NCBI RefSeq assembly: GCF_026250525.1
Contig: NZ_CP111052.1
Location: 62,001-126,000, forward strand
Reading direction: 5' to 3'
Length of the DNA stretch: 64,000 bases
From: Chondrinema litorale
Lineage (GTDB): Bacteria > Bacteroidota > Bacteroidia > Cytophagales > Flammeovirgaceae
Each line of letters opens with the position of its first letter. Within the stretch, counting starts at the first letter, position 1. Positions 8,689 to 18,123 of this stretch are shown piece by piece. The position numbers were made by a program, and so were the translations under genes. Under the pieces are notes generated by a model. It had not been told where the DNA came from. It did not search any database and worked only from the letters and a program-made list of their open reading frames with translations.

Positions 8689-9239
8689 TGAATAAAAATT
8701 TCAATCAAAATTTGATTAGTAAAAGAGATTTTTTTAAATGAGTCCTGTTGACTGCTAATTTGCTCAACAAAAGCATGTTTTATTTGCCAGAAGTACCAAT
8801 TAGCTATTTGGTTAACAAGTATACTTTTCACATAGTAACCTTTTTTGATACCTATTTCGATATTATTATTAATAAAAAATGTAATTTTAGAATAGAAGAA
8901 GTGAAAGAATTTACAATATTGAGCATTGTAGGTCGATTTTAAGTCTATTAAAAACACAGGTGTTAAGATTGAAGGTGCCTTTGACAAATAATTTAAAAAG
9001 GAAAATAATTCTTCAACTAAACTATTTGAGTATATACTTTGGTTGGCAATGGTAAGTTCAAAATGGTTTTTAATCAATAAAAGAACGGCATCTACCAATG
9101 CTTCCTTTGATCTAAATTGCAGATACAATGTTTTTTTTGAGATACCACAATGATTGGCAATATCATCCATAGAAGTTGCCTTTATCCCTTGTTTGGAAAA
9201 GAGGATTATAGCAATATGTACTATTCTAATGTATTTCAT
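8685..9239 (-). CDS. TetR/AcrR-family transcriptional regulator
   Basis: A 184-residue protein. Residues 1-50 form the TetR helix-turn-helix: HIAIILFSKQGIKATSMDDI then ANHCGISKKTLYLQFRSKEAL. The rest is a helical ligand-binding domain with no recognisable ligand motif. It starts 52 bases after the stop of the outer-membrane efflux gene and overlaps the cyclase gene by four bases. It therefore probably sits at the end of, or just behind, the RND efflux operon. A local repressor of that efflux system is the simplest role; coupling to the cyclase is unusual. Confidence 0.88.
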   Translation of the reverse strand: MKYIRIVHIAIILFSKQGIKATSMDDIANHCGISKKTLYLQFRSKEALVDAVLLLIKNHFELTIANQSIYSNSLVEELFSFLNYLSKAPSILTPVFLIDLKSTYNAQYCKFFHFFYSKITFFINNNIEIGIKKGYYVKSILVNQIANWYFWQIKHAFVEQISSQQDSFKKISFTNQILIEIFIH

Positions 9240-9291
9240 TTTAGTAAATTTATTCTAAGCAATAAAGCCTGATTTTTATCCAAAAATTTCA

Positions 9292-10641
9292 TCATATCTT
9301 AGTAAGCAACTTTAACTCTGATTCAGCTATTTTAAAGCTCATTATGGCAGCATATAAATCTGCTTTTGATTTTGCAAGTTCAGCCTCTATTTCTAAAACC
9401 TTGATAGGTTCTGCAAGACCTGTTTCCTTTTTGTCATTTTCAATTTTCAATTCTGCTTCACGAAAGCTTACTGCTTTTTTGGCAACCAATACCAATTCTT
9501 CAGACTGTTTCATTTTCCTAAAAGCCTTTTCAACAGAAACAACTATTTGTGTTTGGGTATATTTTTCATTTTCTAATGCTTGTTCTTGAAGCAATTTTCT
9601 TTGCTTCAATACCTGTCTATTACTAAAAGTGTTTTGTATGTCCCATGAAAAAGAGGCTCCTATATAAGGATTGCTTTCAGGCATGATATCCATTCCTTTT
9701 TGATAATTGTAGCCAGTAATGATTCCAAGATCTGGTAAGAAACTCTGTTTGGCAGCTTTTATGGCAAGTTCACTTTTATTATTTTGAAGCTTCAGAAGTT
9801 TTAAATCGGAATTATTTTCCTTGGCGAGCAATTGATAAGTGCTTAAGTCTTCAGATACTATTAAACTTACATCAACTTCTGAAAGAACTATCTGATCCTG
9901 CTTAAGTCCGGTAAGAGTTTTTAGTTCTGCGATTAAATCCTCTTCTTCAAACGAAAGTATAAGTAGTTCCTGCTGTTGGTTTGCAATATCGGCTTTTAAA
10001 CCCATTTGGCTTGCCTGAACTGTTTTTCCTGCCATTAATGCACTTTCTACATCATACAGTTTGAGTTTGGCAACTTCAATATTTTTCTCTGCTTCTTCCA
10101 TTCGTTTTTTAACAGCCAGAATAGCATAAAAATATTGTTCAACACCATTGATGATTTGTAATTTCACCTGATTTTGCTCTGTTACTGAGATCATGTGGTT
10201 TATTTGGGCGATTCTCACTCCTGTATTGATTTTACCTAATTGAGTCAATGGTTGATAGACCGATACTCCAAGGTTTAAATTATTGTGATTAGTAACTTCA
10301 AAAGACCTTTCAACATCAGGCAATGACACTGATGTTGTGGGATCAAGTGGAAGTGTGCCAAATGATCCAGCAGGAATGGTTATTTGACCTATTTCAAAGT
10401 TATACTGGTATTGAGCACTTGTTTGCACTTTGGGATAGCGTATGATGTCAGCCTCTTTAATCTTGGCTTCTTGTTCCTGTACCTGTAATTTTTTGATACG
10501 TAGCAAATTGTTATTTTCTAAAGCCGCTTCAATGGCCTGTTCCAATGAAAGGGTTTCCAGCTGTTGTGCTTTTAGACTATTAAAAGGTATTAAAAGCACT
10601 ATTAAAAACTTCAATGTTCCTATTTTATATAGTTTACTCAT
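9292..10641 (-). CDS. TolC-family outer-membrane efflux protein
   Basis: After a signal peptide (MSKLYKIGTLKFLIVLLIPF...NSLKAQ) the protein has two OEP repeats rich in coiled-coil helices, starting with LSLEQAIEAALENNNLLRIK. Repeat 2 contains the beta-strand segment LGIITGYNYQKGM. It forms the outer-membrane and periplasmic tunnel of a tripartite pump. I choose the ATG at 10641, which leaves a proper signal peptide and a 16-base gap after the RND stop. A longer frame to 10686 would overlap the RND gene. At about 449 residues it has the usual family length. It is the third gene of the MFP-RND-OMF operon. Confidence 0.93.
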   Translation of the reverse strand: MSKLYKIGTLKFLIVLLIPFNSLKAQQLETLSLEQAIEAALENNNLLRIKKLQVQEQEAKIKEADIIRYPKVQTSAQYQYNFEIGQITIPAGSFGTLPLDPTTSVSLPDVERSFEVTNHNNLNLGVSVYQPLTQLGKINTGVRIAQINHMISVTEQNQVKLQIINGVEQYFYAILAVKKRMEEAEKNIEVAKLKLYDVESALMAGKTVQASQMGLKADIANQQQELLILSFEEEDLIAELKTLTGLKQDQIVLSEVDVSLIVSEDLSTYQLLAKENNSDLKLLKLQNNKSELAIKAAKQSFLPDLGIITGYNYQKGMDIMPESNPYIGASFSWDIQNTFSNRQVLKQRKLLQEQALENEKYTQTQIVVSVEKAFRKMKQSEELVLVAKKAVSFREAELKIENDKKETGLAEPIKVLEIEAELAKSKADLYAAIMSFKIAESELKLLTKI

Positions 10642-10657
10642 TTTTTTGTAACTTTTA

Positions 10658-13600
10658 TTAATCAGCGTTTTTTGAGGATGGTACAACCCATAATAAATAG
10701 AATACAGGGACTGAAAGTAATGCGATTAACATACCCCAAACCACACCAAATGCTATAACACTTGCTAAGGGACTCCACATAGGGGAGCCTGATGCGATCA
10801 TTGGAAAGACACCTACAGCAGCTGCCATAGCTGTAAGGAAAATGGGACGTAGTCTACGTTTACCACTCTCAATAGTTGCTTCTTTCAAACTCATCTGATG
10901 ATGCTTTACCAATTCGTGTATGTGATCGATAAGAATAATGGCATTTCTAACTACGACTCCAGAAAGGCTTATCAAGCCTACAAAGGCAGTAAAGCCAAAA
11001 TAGTTACCTGTAACAAACAAACCAAGCATGGCACCGAACATGCTCAATGGGATGGTCAACATTATAATTCCTGCTTCCTTCAAGTTTTTAAATTGAAAGA
11101 GAAGGGTAAAGAATATGAGCAGTAAGCTAATGGAAAGAGCTATGACCATTTCAGAGAAGGTCTCTCTTTGGCCTGCATCCTCACCGCCATATGTTATGCT
11201 ATAGCCATTGGGCAATTCAAGCTTTTCAATTTTTGGTTGGATGGAGCTCAAAAGCTCGGAAGGTAATACAGCGTTTTCGGTACTACTTTGAACCGTTAAC
11301 ATTTTTAAGCCATTTCTATGTCGTATTCTCCCTGTTTTCCAAATTGGAAGTAAATCTGTAATTTGGGATAGCGGGACATTGCCACCTGTAATGGGAGATG
11401 TAATATACATGTTTTTCAAATCTGATGAGGATTGTCTGGCTTTTTTATCTAATCGAAATAATACCTTTACTGGATTATCGTCTTCACGTATCGAGGTTAC
11501 AGGTGCTCCCGTAAATCCTGTATATACACTTTTTGCCACTACTTCTGTCGTAAATCCAAGGCGTTCAGCTACAGGCTTTAGTTTGATATCCAGCCCATAA
11601 TAATCTTCCTTGAAATCGGTACGAACATTCTTGCTACCTTCTTCGTTATTGATGATATCTTTTATCTCTTGTCCAATTTTCTTTAAAATGGCAATATCAT
11701 CTCCCCATATCCTAACTTCTACAAAAGCCTGAAGCGGTTTACCCTGTTGCATAAGTCGTACTTTGGGCGCTCCTTCTGGCAACACGGTTTCCACTTTGTG
11801 TTTCAGTTCTTCGGAAAGCTCATTGGTTGATTCAATATCTACCGTGTTGATAAGGATTTGGGCATAATTTTTCACTGGAAATTCGGGAGCGAAATTGTAA
11901 TAAAATCTTGGTGCTGATGTACCAATGAAAGAAGTATGGTTCACAACTCTTTCATCACCTTTTATCAAACCTTCAAGCTTGTGGATAGCGTTTTCGGTGG
12001 CATCAAGATTGGTACCGGTTGGCATCCAAAGTTCCACAACAAATTGATTTCTTTCTGCTGCCGGGAAAAACTGTTCTTTTAAGGCATACTGTTTTAGAAG
12101 ACCCGTAAAAATGAGCGGGACAAAACTTGCAACGATGATTGTTTTAGGGTGTGATATACACCAATCCAGTAGCCTATCATAACCTTTCTGCATGCTATCC
12201 AAGAAACTTGGTTTCTTGTTAGTTTTCTCGATATCTGGGTTATGTAAACCTTTTTTGATAAACGTAAAGCAAAGCAAAGGGGTTAGTACCATAGCAATAA
12301 TGAATGATGCTGACAAAGATATTGCCACTGTAATGGGTAGTGTCCTAATAAATTCTCCGACAGAACCGGACAGCATGACCATTGGCAAGAATGCAAAGAT
12401 AATTGTGATGGTGGCAACGAAAATGGGTACTATTAATTCGTAAGCACTTTTCCAGGCTGCTTCCCAACGGGTTAGACCTTTATCCAACAGTTCTACATAA
12501 TTATCAGCAACCACAATTGCATCATCAACGACCAATCCTAAAACAACAATTAATCCTGCCAATGAAACCTGGTGCAATTCAATGCCGAAGAAATTCATAA
12601 TGGCCAAGGTGAGTGCTATTGTCATGGGAATTGCTGTAGCAGCAACCATGGCAATTCTTAATGGTAATAGTAAAATGATGACTATAACCACGGATACGAT
12701 GGCTATAAAGAACTCGCGTATAAAATGGGATATGTTGTGATGAACCACTTCGGGTTGGTCGGCAATAAATGTAACAATAACATTATCAGGTACTTCTTGT
12801 TTAAATTTATTTATTTTTTCATTGACATCCTCTCCAAATTGAACAATGTTGTTACCTTCTCGCATTTGAATGCTCACAATCATAGCATCGTTATTGTTGA
12901 CCAAAACCTTACTGTCAGGGTCTGCATAGGTTCTTTTAATGTTCGCTACATCTTTTAAGTGAATAACTGAACCTAATGGGGAAGTGCCAATAACTTGATT
13001 GGCCAATTGTTCCTGCGTACTGTAAAACCCTTTCGCATAAAGAGGAATTTCAAGAGATGATATTTCTATATCACCTGTGGCATAAATCTCATTTTGAGAT
13101 TGAAGTACCTTTATAACATCTGGAAAGGTTATACCATATTGGGCGAGTTTAACGGAATTGGCAGTTACCAGAATTTGTTCTTCCTTGTCTCCACTTCTTT
13201 TGACCTTAGACACAGTGGGTAGTGTACGAAGATTGTCCTCCAGTTTTTTTGTATATTCTTTTAATTGGTTGTAAGGGATGTCTTTTCCAGAAATGCCAAT
13301 AATCATGGCTTCTGTATCTCCAAAATCTGAGTTGACAATTGGGCCGATTACGCCTTCAGGTAAATCTATTTGCTTGGCAAGTAATAATTCCTGACGTAAC
13401 TTGTTCCAAAATACATCGGGCTCTTTTACATGATCACTTAATTCTACGGTAATAATTACTTTGCCCTCTTCAGAAGAGGAATAGGTATCTTTTCTTTTTA
13501 CTTCATCAAATTTAAACAGGTATTCTTCCAGCTTTTTGGTTACCTGCTCTTCTACCTGAGAAGAACTCGCCCCTGGATAGAAAGCAATGACCAGTCCTTG

Positions 13601-13729
13601 TGTGGGTGTGATTTTTGGGTCTTCTCTACGAGACATATTTAATAGAGAATACACTCCCACTATAAAAAACAGTACCAAGACTGATAAGGTAACTTGTTTG
13701 TGTTTTAATGCTCTTTCTACAAAATTCAT
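10658..13729 (-). CDS. RND efflux pump inner-membrane permease (AcrB/HAE1 type)
   Basis: A full-length 1023-residue RND transporter with an N-terminal membrane helix (LSVLVLFFIVGVYSLL), two large periplasmic loops and helix clusters around 335-500 and 845-1010. The proton-relay aspartates Asp402-Asp403 are visible in GLVVDDAIVVADN, which fits drug-type (HAE1) pumps. The typical start MNFVERALKHKQVTLSV and NMSRREDPKI are present. It exports lipophilic compounds by proton antiport together with the MFP and TolC-like partners beside it. Its ATG overlaps the stop of the MFP gene by four bases. Confidence 0.96.
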   Translation of the reverse strand: MNFVERALKHKQVTLSVLVLFFIVGVYSLLNMSRREDPKITPTQGLVIAFYPGASSSQVEEQVTKKLEEYLFKFDEVKRKDTYSSSEEGKVIITVELSDHVKEPDVFWNKLRQELLLAKQIDLPEGVIGPIVNSDFGDTEAMIIGISGKDIPYNQLKEYTKKLEDNLRTLPTVSKVKRSGDKEEQILVTANSVKLAQYGITFPDVIKVLQSQNEIYATGDIEISSLEIPLYAKGFYSTQEQLANQVIGTSPLGSVIHLKDVANIKRTYADPDSKVLVNNNDAMIVSIQMREGNNIVQFGEDVNEKINKFKQEVPDNVIVTFIADQPEVVHHNISHFIREFFIAIVSVVIVIILLLPLRIAMVAATAIPMTIALTLAIMNFFGIELHQVSLAGLIVVLGLVVDDAIVVADNYVELLDKGLTRWEAAWKSAYELIVPIFVATITIIFAFLPMVMLSGSVGEFIRTLPITVAISLSASFIIAMVLTPLLCFTFIKKGLHNPDIEKTNKKPSFLDSMQKGYDRLLDWCISHPKTIIVASFVPLIFTGLLKQYALKEQFFPAAERNQFVVELWMPTGTNLDATENAIHKLEGLIKGDERVVNHTSFIGTSAPRFYYNFAPEFPVKNYAQILINTVDIESTNELSEELKHKVETVLPEGAPKVRLMQQGKPLQAFVEVRIWGDDIAILKKIGQEIKDIINNEEGSKNVRTDFKEDYYGLDIKLKPVAERLGFTTEVVAKSVYTGFTGAPVTSIREDDNPVKVLFRLDKKARQSSSDLKNMYITSPITGGNVPLSQITDLLPIWKTGRIRHRNGLKMLTVQSSTENAVLPSELLSSIQPKIEKLELPNGYSITYGGEDAGQRETFSEMVIALSISLLLIFFTLLFQFKNLKEAGIIMLTIPLSMFGAMLGLFVTGNYFGFTAFVGLISLSGVVVRNAIILIDHIHELVKHHQMSLKEATIESGKRRLRPIFLTAMAAAVGVFPMIASGSPMWSPLASVIAFGVVWGMLIALLSVPVFYLLWVVPSSKNAD

Positions 13730-14784
13730 CTAATACTTATTTGTTCAGTTACCGAAACTATACTTCCATTAGTGAGCTTGTTCTGCCCTCCTGTCACTAA
13801 AGATTCCCCTGTCGATAAACCAGTAACTACTTCAATTTCGTCTCCGTAAATTGAACCAATACTAATGTCTCTTCTATAAGCTTTACCACTTTTAGCTATG
13901 AAAACATAGGTTTGACCTTCAGGAGAATTAAGAATTGAACTGGCAGGAATTGTAATAATTGATTTTTCTTGATTTGAACTGAGTTCAATTTCTGCAATCA
14001 TTCCGGGTTTTATGGAAGCTTCGGGATTTGGAACCTCAATAACTACAGTAAATGCCCTAGTGGTTATATCTGCAGCACCGGAAACCTCGATTATTTTACC
14101 TATATGGCTTTCATTTAAGGCACCAATCTGTACATTTGCTTCTTGTCCTATTTTAATGTTATGCAGCTGATTCTCGGGAACATAGGCATTTACTTTTACT
14201 ATACTTATATCTGATAGCACTAACACAGGCATGCCTGATGAAATGATTTCTCCAGTTTCTGCAACCTTTTCTAATAAGACAGCATCAAATGGAGCATACA
14301 TCTTTGTATCAGCAAGGTTTTTGTTTTTAAGTTTTTGCTGTGCTCGAGCATTTTGTAATCCATATTCAATTTTCTTGTAGTCACTTTCACTAATACTATT
14401 ACGTTCATACATGATTTTAAGACGATTATATTCATCCTCTGTTTGGTTTACTTGTACATCGACAATCTCCTTTGCTATTTGGTAATCTGTTGGATCTAGG
14501 GAAGCTATAAGTTGGTTTTGCTTTACATTTTGTCCAAGATCAACATTTATATTGTTAATCTTTCCAGCTACCATAAAACCTAAATTTACTGTTTTGTTGC
14601 CTTCAATATTTCCACTAACATGAATACCTTGGAAATAGCTTTTAGTATTAATATTTTCTGTGATAATAGGAATTGTTTTTCCAGATATATCAGAGCTGCC
14701 TCTTTTATCCTTACAGGAGATAATTATAGATGAAATCCCTGCCACAAAAAGGATAACACACCAAAGTTTATTTCTTTGTTTCAT
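13726..14784 (-). CDS. RND periplasmic adaptor (membrane fusion protein), lipoprotein
   Basis: A 352-residue HlyD/AcrA-type adaptor. The N-terminus ends in a lipobox (IIISC, Cys24), so it is probably anchored to the outer leaflet of the inner membrane. The biotinyl-lipoyl half (VDLGQNVKQNQLIASLDPTDYQ), an alpha-hairpin (QTEDEYNRLKIMYERNS) and the beta-barrel (VNAYVPENQLHNIKIGQEANV) follow in order. The C-terminal membrane-proximal domain ends GGQNKLTNGSIVSV. It links the RND permease to the outer-membrane channel. It is the first pump gene and begins 10 bases after the small FNR-like gene. Confidence 0.95.
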   Translation of the reverse strand: MKQRNKLWCVILFVAGISSIIISCKDKRGSSDISGKTIPIITENINTKSYFQGIHVSGNIEGNKTVNLGFMVAGKINNINVDLGQNVKQNQLIASLDPTDYQIAKEIVDVQVNQTEDEYNRLKIMYERNSISESDYKKIEYGLQNARAQQKLKNKNLADTKMYAPFDAVLLEKVAETGEIISSGMPVLVLSDISIVKVNAYVPENQLHNIKIGQEANVQIGALNESHIGKIIEVSGAADITTRAFTVVIEVPNPEASIKPGMIAEIELSSNQEKSIITIPASSILNSPEGQTYVFIAKSGKAYRRDISIGSIYGDEIEVVTGLSTGESLVTGGQNKLTNGSIVSVTEQISIR

Positions 14785-14794
14785 TTTATAAGAA

Positions 14795-15217
14795 TTATAA
14801 ATTATTAGATTGTCTATTTACTAATTGAATATTTTTTGGAGATATTCCCTGGAAGTAAAACCTGTCTACGATAAAAATCTCCAATTCTTTATCAATACAT
14901 AAGTAGAAGTATAAATTGGGCATTGTATTCGTATTCAGAATAGTTTCCAGCATTTCCTGTTCAGGTTTTGGTCTGAAATAAGTAATAAACACAGTTGGAA
15001 ATCTTTGCATGAGGATTTCCAATTCTTCCTTGAAAACATAATTTTTTGCTGGAGATATGTAAAGTAGAGAAATGTGTGTGTTGTTATGATCTACATTTTG
15101 TAATAACTTTAATAGTCGTGGGTAAATGGTTGAAATACCATTATCATCTACTATAAAGACTTTATGTACCAATAGATTTGAGTCAATACTTCGCATCACA
15201 TTTAAATTTTGATACAA
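14795..15217 (-). CDS. Orphan ferredoxin-reductase-like NAD-binding domain (degenerate)
   Basis: At 140 residues this resembles only the C-terminal NAD(P)-binding half of ferredoxin:NADP reductases. VFIVDDNGISTIYPRLLKLL stands where such enzymes have a VxxAGGTGITPxxS loop. ISLLYISPAKNYVFKEELEI followed by LMQRFP matches the LLYSxRxxxDxxFxxEL...P strand-helix, and NLYFYLC matches the YxCGPP position. The nucleotide-binding glycines (GG to DD) and the CGPP motif (to CID) are lost, and no FAD domain is encoded, so electron transfer is unlikely. It lies between a Crp/Fnr gene and the pump adaptor, 10 bases from the latter, so it is probably co-transcribed. The assignment is my inference from the pattern, not a search. 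Met8 is an alternative start. Confidence 0.55.
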   Translation of the reverse strand: MYQNLNVMRSIDSNLLVHKVFIVDDNGISTIYPRLLKLLQNVDHNNTHISLLYISPAKNYVFKEELEILMQRFPTVFITYFRPKPEQEMLETILNTNTMPNLYFYLCIDKELEIFIVDRFYFQGISPKNIQLVNRQSNNL

Positions 15218-15276
15218 AGCTCTTAACTCTTTATTGGATAATTTTTAAGATATATTAAAAAGTGAAATTGTGTTTG

Positions 15277-15843
15277 TTATTTTTCTTTTTCCGCACGAAT
15301 AACGCTCAATGTTTGTTGTGTAATACCTAAATAGGAGGCTATATGTCCCAAAGGAGCACGCAATAAAATATCGGGGTAGGTTGCTATTAAATTCCTATAC
15401 CTTTCGCGTGCTGTTTGAAATTGAATGGAGCAAAGCCTCTCGGATAATTTCTTTATTACCCCTACCATAATGAATCGAACAAACTTGTTTAATTCTTGAT
15501 GTTGGGAAAGTAATGCTTCAATTTTGGAATAGTCAGTAAACTTAATAACACAATCTTCAAGTAATTCTAGATAATAGGGATGATATTCGTTAAAAAAAAC
15601 TTTTTCAGCAGGTACATAGAAAGACTTTTCTTCAAAAAAGTCTTGAGTGATGTCTTTGCCATTTTTGAGATAGTACATTCTGATAATTCCTTTTTCCACA
15701 TAGTAGACTTTCTGAGAGTTTGTGCCTTCACTTAAAAGTTGATATCCTTTAGGTAGTTTGTTAGTTTCCCACAGACTATCAAATTTTTTAATTATCTCAT
15801 CAGGGAAATTAATTTCTTTTTTTAAATAGTCTGCTAATTTCAT
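15277..15843 (-). CDS. Crp/Fnr-family transcriptional regulator
   Basis: A 188-residue protein. An N-terminal cNMP-binding-like beta roll spans about 20-120 (GYQLLSEGTNSQKVYYVEKG then IIRMYYLKNGKD). A winged helix follows near the C-terminus (APLGHIASYLGITQQTLSVI, about 163-182). It lacks the C-terminal tail of E. coli CRP and belongs to the short Bacteroidota group that often senses something other than cAMP. It is the first gene of the cluster leading into the efflux operon (60 bases before the FNR-like gene) and is the best candidate for the pump's regulator. Confidence 0.9.
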   Translation of the reverse strand: MKLADYLKKEINFPDEIIKKFDSLWETNKLPKGYQLLSEGTNSQKVYYVEKGIIRMYYLKNGKDITQDFFEEKSFYVPAEKVFFNEYHPYYLELLEDCVIKFTDYSKIEALLSQHQELNKFVRFIMVGVIKKLSERLCSIQFQTARERYRNLIATYPDILLRAPLGHIASYLGITQQTLSVIRAEKEK

Positions 15844-16310
15844 ATTGTTAATTATTTTATTCAGAAAAATATAAGGTTTGTATCAATGATTTTTTAATAT
15901 TAAAGTTTTAGACATTTGGAAGTAAATTTTAAACTAGAGAGTAATACGATGTGTGAATTAGAAGCTAGTATTTTTAAGAGAATTAATATTCCTTCCAAAT
16001 AAAACGCACTTATCATAAAGTAACCATGTAATAAAAACTTTTTTAACATAAAAAATGTCTAATAAGATGAAGTTCATATAGCAGAAAGCGAAAAACTAAA
16101 ACTATAAATCTATCATCTACTAGTTAAGTAAGCCATTCTATTCTCTACAAGAAATTCAAATGTAGAGACAAAATATGTACTATAGTAAGAAAAACAAAAT
16201 GTATATACTTTGCTTAATAGTTTTACAGGTTAGCCTGTAGGTGTTTCTATTTTTAGAATTAGAAATATTATTTTTTAAGTAACCTTGAGTATCAGTAGAG
16301 TTTAAATATT
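15844..16310. other. Intergenic region without recognised gene
   Basis: About 467 AT-rich bases that should contain the promoter of the Crp-efflux cluster. A small ACAGG-ttag-CCTGT inverted repeat lies at 16225-16238. No coding potential was seen. Confidence 0.3.
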
Positions 16311-16964
16311 TTAAAATTTCTTATTTGTTTTAATAATTAAAATTATAGCTATTATTATAATTACTCCCACAAGAAGAAATATCCACCAAACATTATTTTT
16401 TTGATATTCATCTTGTAATTGAATTTCAAGTTGGTTGAATGTTTCTTTTTTAATATCTAAAGTAATTCTACCTAATTTATTCTCTTTTGTTTTATTTCTG
16501 TTATTGAATAATTGAAAAACATCTACATCGTGTGTGACAACTTCATGGGTAATTACGTCAAAATTGAATATAAAAGGTTCTAAAACATTTCCATTGCTTG
16601 GTTGTATTTCAAAATGAACAAGTAAGAAAGGAATAATTCCGTGATGACCACCATGCGCTTGATCATTCTCTTCAAATGATTCAAATGATTTTATAATTAC
16701 TTCCCAAGTTTGGCTTTGACTGTTAATTTGAATATGTTTTTTAAAGTAATTAATTAAAAATTCATCATTCAAATTATCTAAATCTATTTTACGTTTGGTT
16801 GCTAAATCTAATTCATTGGTAGGCATTATGGCTGTACCAATTATTCGTTTCCCATTTATTTGTAAATGTACTTTTGTACTTGGAAGGGGATGGGCAAAAA
16901 CTAAACTGCCTACTAAAAGTAGACAGTTTAATAAAATTAAAAGTTTTAATTTAGTTTCCTCCAT
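16311..16964 (-). CDS. HupE/UreJ-like protein reduced to its extracytoplasmic domain
   Basis: A signal peptide (MEETKLKLLILLNCLLLVGS...VFAHPLPS) leads into a domain that clearly matches the N-terminal domain of the HupE/UreJ-type protein at 23632. Both share A/GHPxPxT, INGKRIIGTA / VGDQTISGTA, YFKKHI / YFSQHI and ITHEVVTH / IHQVITH. This copy has an extra His-rich loop, AHGGHHG, and ends with one C-terminal membrane helix (WWIFLLVGVIIIIAIILII) instead of the polytopic transporter domain. I place the start at ATG 16964; it overlaps the DUF3500 stop by 14 bases, so the two genes are coupled. Domain loss could mean a soluble metal- or partner-binding derivative. An ATG at 16973 is also possible. 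Confidence 0.75.
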   Translation of the reverse strand: MEETKLKLLILLNCLLLVGSLVFAHPLPSTKVHLQINGKRIIGTAIMPTNELDLATKRKIDLDNLNDEFLINYFKKHIQINSQSQTWEVIIKSFESFEENDQAHGGHHGIIPFLLVHFEIQPSNGNVLEPFIFNFDVITHEVVTHDVDVFQLFNNRNKTKENKLGRITLDIKKETFNQLEIQLQDEYQKNNVWWIFLLVGVIIIIAIILIIKTNKKF

Positions 16965-18123
16965 AGTCACCATCTTTATCTCTCCAAACAGAATGCGGAT
17001 GAGGGTCAGATAAAATAATTCCATTTTGCACACTATATTCTATCCATACAGAAGGACCATCTATTCGAACATAGTCTCCAATAGCATCCACACCTGTTGT
17101 TCCTGAATAAGCGATGTAAGTATCTTCTATTTCAGCTTCATAGGTACTTAAAATGTCAGAGGCATCATCATCAGCAATATCAAATACATACGTTTGAATG
17201 GCTGTCATTACCAATTCTTTTTGTGCTGTGCTCAAATTACCTACCTGAATTCCAGAATTAGATGAAGGAAAATTATCATCTTCCTGCGGACCTACCAATA
17301 AATCATTCCAAGTTCCACTTAGTTCGGCGGAAGCTAATTCTGTAGAAGATAAGCTTTGCAGCATTGCAGCTAGTGCAGCTTGTTCTTGATTGAGTGGTTG
17401 GTTGGTTGTCCCATCATAAGTAAATGTTCCCATTGGTTCAATCCCTCTAAAAGAAGGTGTTCCCCCTGCTAGAACTCCTCCACTATAGGTGTTTGCAAAT
17501 GCAAAATGGTGACCACCAAACATAATTTCCCAAGTATCAGTGGTAGATGGAGTTCCCAAAATGGCCAAATAATATAAACCAGAACCATAGCCATTACCTC
17601 CACCATTATCTTTTAAATAATCATCAGCATTAAGGGTCTGTTCAATTTCATCCCATCCTTCATTTTCTGTTGTTCCAGAAGCTGCTATTAACAAAGCTTT
17701 TGCTGCAGCTAATTGGGTAGAACTCATATCGGTAAAACCTAAACCAGGTCTAGGCACATTTCCTACAGGTAGATTGGACCATTCTTGTGCTGTACTTACA
17801 CTGTAAGTTAGTTGTGCTTCTGACAATTGAGAAGAAGAAAGCAAGTCAAGGTAAGTTTCCGCCAGACAAACTAATTGCTCAACACCTGACTTATCATCAC
17901 AACTGGCGGTTATACTAGTAGAGTCATCATCATCATCGGCATTGTCTACATATCCATCAGGCTGCTGGCAAGCAGTTGTACTAACATCAGGATTTCCCAA
18001 CCCGTCATCATCAGTATCTTCATACCATGTGATTTGTGTACAACTAATATCATCGTCTTTATCACAAGATACAATTGTAAAAGTGATTAAAGTAATGACT
18101 ATAATTTTAATAGAATTTGTCAT
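16951..18123 (-). CDS. DUF3500 family lipoprotein, copy 1
   Basis: 390 residues. A lipobox ends at Cys20 (TIVSC), so this is probably a surface or periplasmic lipoprotein. A short Asp-rich calcium-type stretch (TWYEDTDDDGLGNP...NADDDDD, 31-67) precedes the DUF3500 domain (about 75-390). Motifs shared with copy 2 at 25615 include GTTENEGWDE, FGGHH (His205-206), TPSFRGIEP, SGTxxDxxVGPQxDDNFP, DTYIAYSGTT, DYVRIDGPSVWIE, SDPHPH (373-377) and the final WRDKxxDYGGN. The paired HH and HPH sites could bind metal; no enzymatic function is established that I know of. It overlaps a HupE-like N-domain gene by 14 bases, repeating the pairing seen at the second locus. Confidence 0.85.
   Translation of the reverse strand: MTNSIKIIVITLITFTIVSCDKDDDISCTQITWYEDTDDDGLGNPDVSTTACQQPDGYVDNADDDDDSTSITASCDDKSGVEQLVCLAETYLDLLSSSQLSEAQLTYSVSTAQEWSNLPVGNVPRPGLGFTDMSSTQLAAAKALLIAASGTTENEGWDEIEQTLNADDYLKDNGGGNGYGSGLYYLAILGTPSTTDTWEIMFGGHHFAFANTYSGGVLAGGTPSFRGIEPMGTFTYDGTTNQPLNQEQAALAAMLQSLSSTELASAELSGTWNDLLVGPQEDDNFPSSNSGIQVGNLSTAQKELVMTAIQTYVFDIADDDASDILSTYEAEIEDTYIAYSGTTGVDAIGDYVRIDGPSVWIEYSVQNGIILSDPHPHSVWRDKDGDYGGN

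Noticed and set aside
8748..8942. 64-codon plus-strand ORF opposite the TetR gene
   Set aside because: It is antisense to a well-supported regulator and shows no independent evidence.
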